From Candidatus Woesearchaeota archaeon (GTDB lineage: Archaea > Nanobdellota > Nanobdellia > SCGC-AAA011-G17 > UBA489): 25,063 nucleotides of DNA. Below are positions 21,556 to 25,063 of the stretch, piece by piece. Under the pieces are notes generated by a model. The model did not search any database. It saw only the letters and a program-made list of their open reading frames with translations, and had not been told where the DNA came from. Position 1 is the stretch's first letter; each line of letters opens with the position of its first letter. The stretch spans positions 1 through 25,063 of the forward strand of contig JABIPM010000025.1 of the NCBI GenBank assembly GCA_018658955.1, read 5' to 3'. The translations under genes were made by a program, and so were the position numbers.

Positions 21556-22005
21556 TTAAACCACAACTCCTGCAACTAAAGCATCTCTAGCAGCACTAGA
21601 TATTAAGTATCCCATAAATGCCATCAAAGCACCCAAAAATACAACTAATCCAGACAAGTAAATTGTCCATTTTCTAAAATTTTTATTTCTAAGTATTTCA
21701 TTACTTTTATTAGAAATTATTCCATAAACTAAAAATGCTAAAAATGGCAACATCAAAAATACATGTTCTTTAGTTTCCATCACAATCTTCTGTGCCCAAG
21801 GACTTGCACCAGCTTTAATCATAGGCTTAACTACAGATCCATATTCTGTTAAATAATAATATCCTCCACTAATCCAACTCAAAAAGAAAAACACAACACC
21901 AATAAGTGCGGCAATTTTCGCTCTTCTTATTCTTGTAACATCTGGATTAATTAATTCTGCAATTACCCAAACAAAAGCTAATATTGCAATTTCTCCGATT
22001 GCCAA
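21556..22005 (-). CDS. Four-helix membrane protein, non-ATG start
   Basis: This is a membrane protein of about 149 residues with four hydrophobic helices and the loop motif ETKEHVFLMLPFLAFL near 78-93. It is not assigned to a family. The frame has no ATG or GTG: the annotated start is TTG at 22005. In-frame codons upstream (SLIGIHLAIGEIAIL) continue the first helix, so an ATT at 22017 could be the true start. A TATA-like element at about 22050-22061 fits transcription start near 22030. It forms an operon with the 98-residue membrane protein that follows immediately. Confidence 0.65.
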   Translation of the reverse strand: MAIGEIAILAFVWVIAELINPDVTRIRRAKIAALIGVVFFFLSWISGGYYYLTEYGSVVKPMIKAGASPWAQKIVMETKEHVFLMLPFLAFLVYGIISNKSNEILRNKNFRKWTIYLSGLVVFLGALMAFMGYLISSAARDALVAGVVV

Positions 22006-22068
22006 ATGTATTCCAATTAGGGATGTACCATATAATCAATCAATAAATCACATATTTAAATTAATCTA

Positions 22069-22422
22069 TCATATAAAATATCTAATTAAAATAAGAGAAG
22101 AAAAGAAAAAATAAACAGTAAGTCCTAATTCGGTTAATCTGTCCGAAAATCTCAAATTAAAGGCTTTATGTAAAAATCTAGGAATAAACTTTGTTTTTTT
22201 AATTCTCTGTCCAGCAAGAGTTCTAAATTTATGTTCCCACCTAGTTAATGGGCAACTTCCATAAATATGATCTACACTCCAAAGACCTACAAGCCAAATT
22301 GCCGAATATATTCGCAATATATTCGATGAAAATAAGAAAAACATACTAAAGAGAGTAATAACAAACACAATTACATGGATTGCTTCAATTTTATTTGCTT
22401 TAGATAGGTAGTTTCTCTTCAT
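22069..22422 (-). CDS. DUF2784-like small membrane protein
   Basis: This membrane protein of 117 residues has about three helices (13-33, 36-52 and 99-116). The motif GSCPLTRWEHKFR at about 55-67 matches my recollection of the CPLTxxExxLR signature of DUF2784 proteins, whose function is unknown. The ATG at 22422 has a TATA box (AATATTTAAATT on the minus strand, centred 27 bases upstream). It lies upstream of, and on the same strand as, the two-gene membrane operon, with a separate promoter between them. Confidence 0.6.
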   Translation of the reverse strand: MKRNYLSKANKIEAIHVIVFVITLFSMFFLFSSNILRIYSAIWLVGLWSVDHIYGSCPLTRWEHKFRTLAGQRIKKTKFIPRFLHKAFNLRFSDRLTELGLTVYFFFSSLILIRYFI

Positions 22423-22492
22423 AAGAAAAACAAACTAATCCCCAATTTAAATATTTATCTTTTAAAATATTTCCGAATAATCCAAAGTAACA

Positions 22493-22527
22493 CTTATAAA
22501 CTATACCCTACTATAATCTACTATAAT
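22493..22527 (+). promoter_or_regulatory. Toxin-antitoxin promoter with tandem operator-like repeats
   Basis: The TATA element CTTATAAAC is at 22493-22501. It is followed by two exact, adjacent copies of CTACTATAAT (22508-22517 and 22518-22527), the second running into the antitoxin ATG at 22526. The 10-base period is one helical turn and covers the predicted transcription start, a good position for antitoxin autorepression. Confidence 0.55.
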
Positions 22528-22741
22528 GACAACAATTCAAATAAGTCAAGATTTACAAAAAGAACTTAACAAAATGAAATTGTACAATAAAGAGACTTAT
22601 GAAGAAGTAATCTGGAATATAATTGAAGATACTCAAGAATTAACTGAACAAACTAAAAAAGAAATAGAATTAGCAAGAAAAGAATTCAAACAAGGAAAAT
22701 TCGTAACACATGCAAAATTAAAACAAGAATTAGGTGCCTAA
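22526..22741 (+). CDS. RelB-type antitoxin
   Basis: This is the likely antitoxin of a RelBE-type pair, 71 residues. It opens with a short beta strand suited to a ribbon-helix-helix DNA-binding dimer (MTTIQISQDLQKELNKMKLYNKETYEEVIWNII). A charged helical tail (KKEIELARKEFKQGK...KLKQEL) follows, of the kind that wraps the toxin. Its stop is immediately followed by the toxin ATG (TAAATG), ensuring coupled translation. Tandem CTACTATAAT repeats cover its start. This resembles archaeal DUF7557/RelB-like antitoxins. Confidence 0.8.
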   Translation: MTTIQISQDLQKELNKMKLYNKETYEEVIWNIIEDTQELTEQTKKEIELARKEFKQGKFVTHAKLKQELGA

Positions 22742-22990
22742 ATGTATGAAATATTATATTCTCATACAGCAAAAAAATTTCTTAAGAACTTAACAAAAGA
22801 AAAGCAAAAACATATACTCTCTGTTCTTGAAAGAGCAAGAATAAGGCCCGAGTCTTATTTTGAAAGATTAGTTGGAGAAAAAGTATACAAGTTAAGGGCA
22901 GAAGATTATCGAATAATTGCAGATATTTACAAAGATAAGGTGTGTATTTTAGTAATTAAAATAGGGCATAGAAAAAATATTTACAAATAA
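22742..22990 (+). CDS. RelE/ParE-family toxin
   Basis: This 82-residue toxin has the RelE fold and probably cleaves mRNA at the ribosome. The pattern is typical: MYEILYSHTAKKFLKNL opening, VYKLRAEDYRIIADI core (Arg52, Arg57) and the C-terminal IGHRKNIYK with His76, Arg77 and Tyr81. Several of these basic and Tyr residues correspond to catalytic or RNA-binding residues in RelE relatives. ParE-type gyrase inhibition is the alternative, but IGHRKNIY is more common in RelE-type members. Confidence 0.85.
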   Translation: MYEILYSHTAKKFLKNLTKEKQKHILSVLERARIRPESYFERLVGEKVYKLRAEDYRIIADIYKDKVCILVIKIGHRKNIYK

Positions 22991-23000
22991 CCCAACAAAA

Positions 23001-23010
23001 CTTATATAAA
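23001..23010 (+). promoter_or_regulatory. TATA box for the P-type ATPase
   Basis: CTTATATAAA is centred about 27 bases before the ATG at 23033. Confidence 0.6.
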
Positions 23011-23032
23011 TCTCTCAAACCTATTCTAACAC

Positions 23033-25063
23033 ATGTTCTATCATGATAAAACAGTAAAAGAGGTTTTAGATTTAACCGCAACACACGAAGGCGGATTAAC
23101 TAATCAAGAAGCAGATCTTAGACTAAAAGAATATGGTCTTAATGGACTAAAACAAGTAAAAAGAGAATCACCAATTAAAATATTTTTTAGACAATTTAAT
23201 AATGTATTAGTCTACATTCTGTTATTTGCATTAATCATTTCATTCATAGCGGGAGAAAAAGTAGATGTTTACGTAATCTCCGCAATTTTAATCTTTAATG
23301 CACTTTTTGGTTTTATTCAGGAATTTAAGGCAGAAAAATCAATTGAGTTATTAAGAAAGTTAACAACATTAAACACAAAAGTAATTCGTGACGGAATTAA
23401 AATAGAAATACCTTCTTCTCAAGTCGTTAAAGGAGATTTAATTTATTTAGAATCTGGTGATAAGGTTCCAGCAGATCTTAGAATTATCGAACAATCCAAT
23501 CTACAGGCAGATGAATCTTCACTAACTGGAGAATCAACACCCGTCACTAAAACAATCAAAGCATTAGGAAGAACAACGCCATTAGCAGACAGAAATAACA
23601 TGCTTTTCTCAAGTACTAGTATAGTGAGGGGAACAGCAACCGCAGTAGTAGTAGAAACCTCAATGGTTACTGAAATTGGTAAAATTGCAAAGATGGTTCA
23701 AACAACAAAGCATCAAACTACTCCATTACAAGAAAAATTAGCAGACTTTGGTAAGTTTGTGGGTTATTTAACGGGGATTGTTTCTTTAATTTTCTTTGGT
23801 GTGGGAATAATTAGAGGTATGGACATTTTAGAAATGTTCATGGCTACAATAGCTTTGGCAGTAGCAGCAGTACCAGAAGGACTTCCTGCAGTAGTTACAG
23901 TCTGTTTAGCACTAGGCACTCAAAGAATGGTTAAAAGAAACGCATTAATCAGACGTTTGTCTTCTATCGAAACTTTAGGATGCATCACAGTTATTTGTTC
24001 TGATAAAACTGGAACACTAACTAAAAACGAAATGACAGTAACAAAATGTTACACAAATCACGATTATTACAATTTAACTGGAAGAGGTTACAATGATTTA
24101 GGGGAATTTGTAGATAATAAAAGCAATAAAATAGATCCGCAAGAAAAATTCCCGAGAATGTTACAATGTGCAGCGAGTTGTAATAATTCTTCAGATACTG
24201 TTGGTGACCCGACAGAAAGAGCGATTTATTTTGCAGCAAAGAAAGGACATGCAGAAAAAATTGAAAGAACTGGAGAAATTCCATTTGATTCAGATAAGAA
24301 ATATATGGTTACAAACCATGATGGTTTTGACTATTACAAAGGAGCTCCAGAGATAATTTTAGAAATGTGTGATTCAATTGTATTAGACAATCAAAAAAGA
24401 AGAATACTTCCAAAAGACAGAGAAAAAATTCTAGAAGCCAATAAAAAAATGGCTAAAGACGCATTGAGAGTAATTGGTCTAGCATTCAAACAAGGAAAAA
24501 CAATTTACTTTTTAGGATTGATGGGAATGATTGATCCGCCAAAAGAAGATGTTGAAGAGTCACTAAAAATCTGTAAGGCGGCAGGAATAACTCCAATAAT
24601 GATTACAGGGGATCACCCCTTAACAGCAGAAGCAATTGCAAAGAAAATAGGATTAACTGGAAAAGTTATGACTGGTTCAGAACTTGCAGAAACAAGTGAT
24701 GAGGATTTGAAAGAAAAAGTAATTGATTATAGAATATATGCAAGAGTAACATCTGCACAAAAAGTTAGGATTCTAAATGCATTACAATCTAATGGAGAAA
24801 TAGTTGCAATGACTGGAGATGGTGTTAATGATGCGCCAGCATTAAAGTCTTCAGATGTGGGCATTGCAATGTCATTAAGGGGTACAGACATAGCAAGAGA
24901 CGCATCAGACATGATTCTAACCGACGATAATTTTTCATCAATAGTAAGTTCCATAGAAGAAGGAAGGATCATATATGACAATATTAAGAAGTTTATCAAG
25001 TATTTACTTTCTTCAAATATGGCAGAAGTAGGATTAATTGTTATTTCTCTACTAGCCGGACTC
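23033..25063 (+). CDS. P2-type cation-transporting ATPase, 3' end cut by window edge
   Basis: This membrane pump uses ATP to move cations, most likely Ca2+ or a related ion. The first 677 codons are present and reach transmembrane helix 5. An N-terminal cation-ATPase domain (KEVLDLTATHEGGLTNQEADLRL) is followed by the actuator motif TGES (165-168) and PEGLP in helix 4 (281-285), which marks the P2A/SERCA-like group. The phosphorylation site is SDKTGTLTKN with Asp324. KGAPE in the nucleotide domain and TGDGVNDAPAL at the hinge are intact. The usual MGxxGTDVAKEAS reads MSLRGTDIARDAS. The missing part includes helices 6-10, so the ion is not certain. Confidence 0.92.
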   Translation, partial: MFYHDKTVKEVLDLTATHEGGLTNQEADLRLKEYGLNGLKQVKRESPIKIFFRQFNNVLVYILLFALIISFIAGEKVDVYVISAILIFNALFGFIQEFKAEKSIELLRKLTTLNTKVIRDGIKIEIPSSQVVKGDLIYLESGDKVPADLRIIEQSNLQADESSLTGESTPVTKTIKALGRTTPLADRNNMLFSSTSIVRGTATAVVVETSMVTEIGKIAKMVQTTKHQTTPLQEKLADFGKFVGYLTGIVSLIFFGVGIIRGMDILEMFMATIALAVAAVPEGLPAVVTVCLALGTQRMVKRNALIRRLSSIETLGCITVICSDKTGTLTKNEMTVTKCYTNHDYYNLTGRGYNDLGEFVDNKSNKIDPQEKFPRMLQCAASCNNSSDTVGDPTERAIYFAAKKGHAEKIERTGEIPFDSDKKYMVTNHDGFDYYKGAPEIILEMCDSIVLDNQKRRILPKDREKILEANKKMAKDALRVIGLAFKQGKTIYFLGLMGMIDPPKEDVEESLKICKAAGITPIMITGDHPLTAEAIAKKIGLTGKVMTGSELAETSDEDLKEKVIDYRIYARVTSAQKVRILNALQSNGEIVAMTGDGVNDAPALKSSDVGIAMSLRGTDIARDASDMILTDDNFSSIVSSIEEGRIIYDNIKKFIKYLLSSNMAEVGLIVISLLAGL

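Noticed and set aside
24021..24999. Minus-strand frames within the P-type ATPase
   Set aside because: They are antisense to a strongly conserved ATPase gene and have no supporting signals.

Overview
The window looks like AT-rich chromosome from a small-genome archaeon, most likely a DPANN lineage such as Woesearchaeota or Pacearchaeota. That placement is inferred from gene content. The archaeal markers are a Sec61-beta, an archaeal NAC with a UBA tail, an Lhr helicase, an RNase P RNA, a presenilin-type GxGD protease, and TATA boxes centred about 25 bases upstream of most start codons. Most transcripts therefore appear leaderless. Genes inside operons instead carry GGTG or GAGG ribosome-binding sites.

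Layout. Positions 1-2809 hold trpS (cut by the window edge), thyX and tyrS, all on the minus strand, each with its own TATA box. A ZIP metal transporter diverges from tyrS. RNase P RNA (about 3694-4074) is followed by a gene of unknown function and Sec61-beta. These converge on an XPD/DinG-like helicase, which diverges from lgt (prolipoprotein diacylglyceryl transferase). Lgt converges on a two-gene operon for a small membrane protein and a large secreted Cys-rich, Asp-rich protein. Next come a thioredoxin-like lipoprotein, a DUF1461-type membrane protein, a glutaredoxin, and a long Lhr helicase on the minus strand. Positions 13.6-17.1 kb carry a presenilin-like protease, a tiny Cys-rich zinc-ribbon gene, NAC with an FNR-like flavoprotein, and two related genes of unknown function.

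Positions 17107-19485 form the most coherent functional block: VKOR, a thioredoxin lipoprotein, CcdA and an acetolactate-decarboxylase-like lipoprotein. This looks like an envelope disulfide and redox relay. Together with lgt and three lipobox proteins, it suggests that this archaeon anchors extracytoplasmic proteins by a bacterial-type lipoprotein route. The decarboxylase-like gene is bracketed by 44-base direct repeats; one copy is the exact 3' end of ccdA and the other is a stranded duplicate. This looks like the scar of a gene insertion or duplication.

The right end holds a gene of unknown function, an endonuclease/exonuclease/phosphatase-family protein, a run of small membrane proteins, a RelBE-type toxin-antitoxin pair and the first 677 codons of a P2-type cation ATPase.

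Other points to check are a TyrRS that reads like the eukaryotic cytosolic enzyme, a non-standard Walker A in Lhr, a thioredoxin lacking its cis-proline, and two convergent gene pairs whose stop codons share a TTAA palindrome. No CRISPR array, rRNA, tRNA or recognisable transposase was found. No gene-free stretch exceeds 300 bases.
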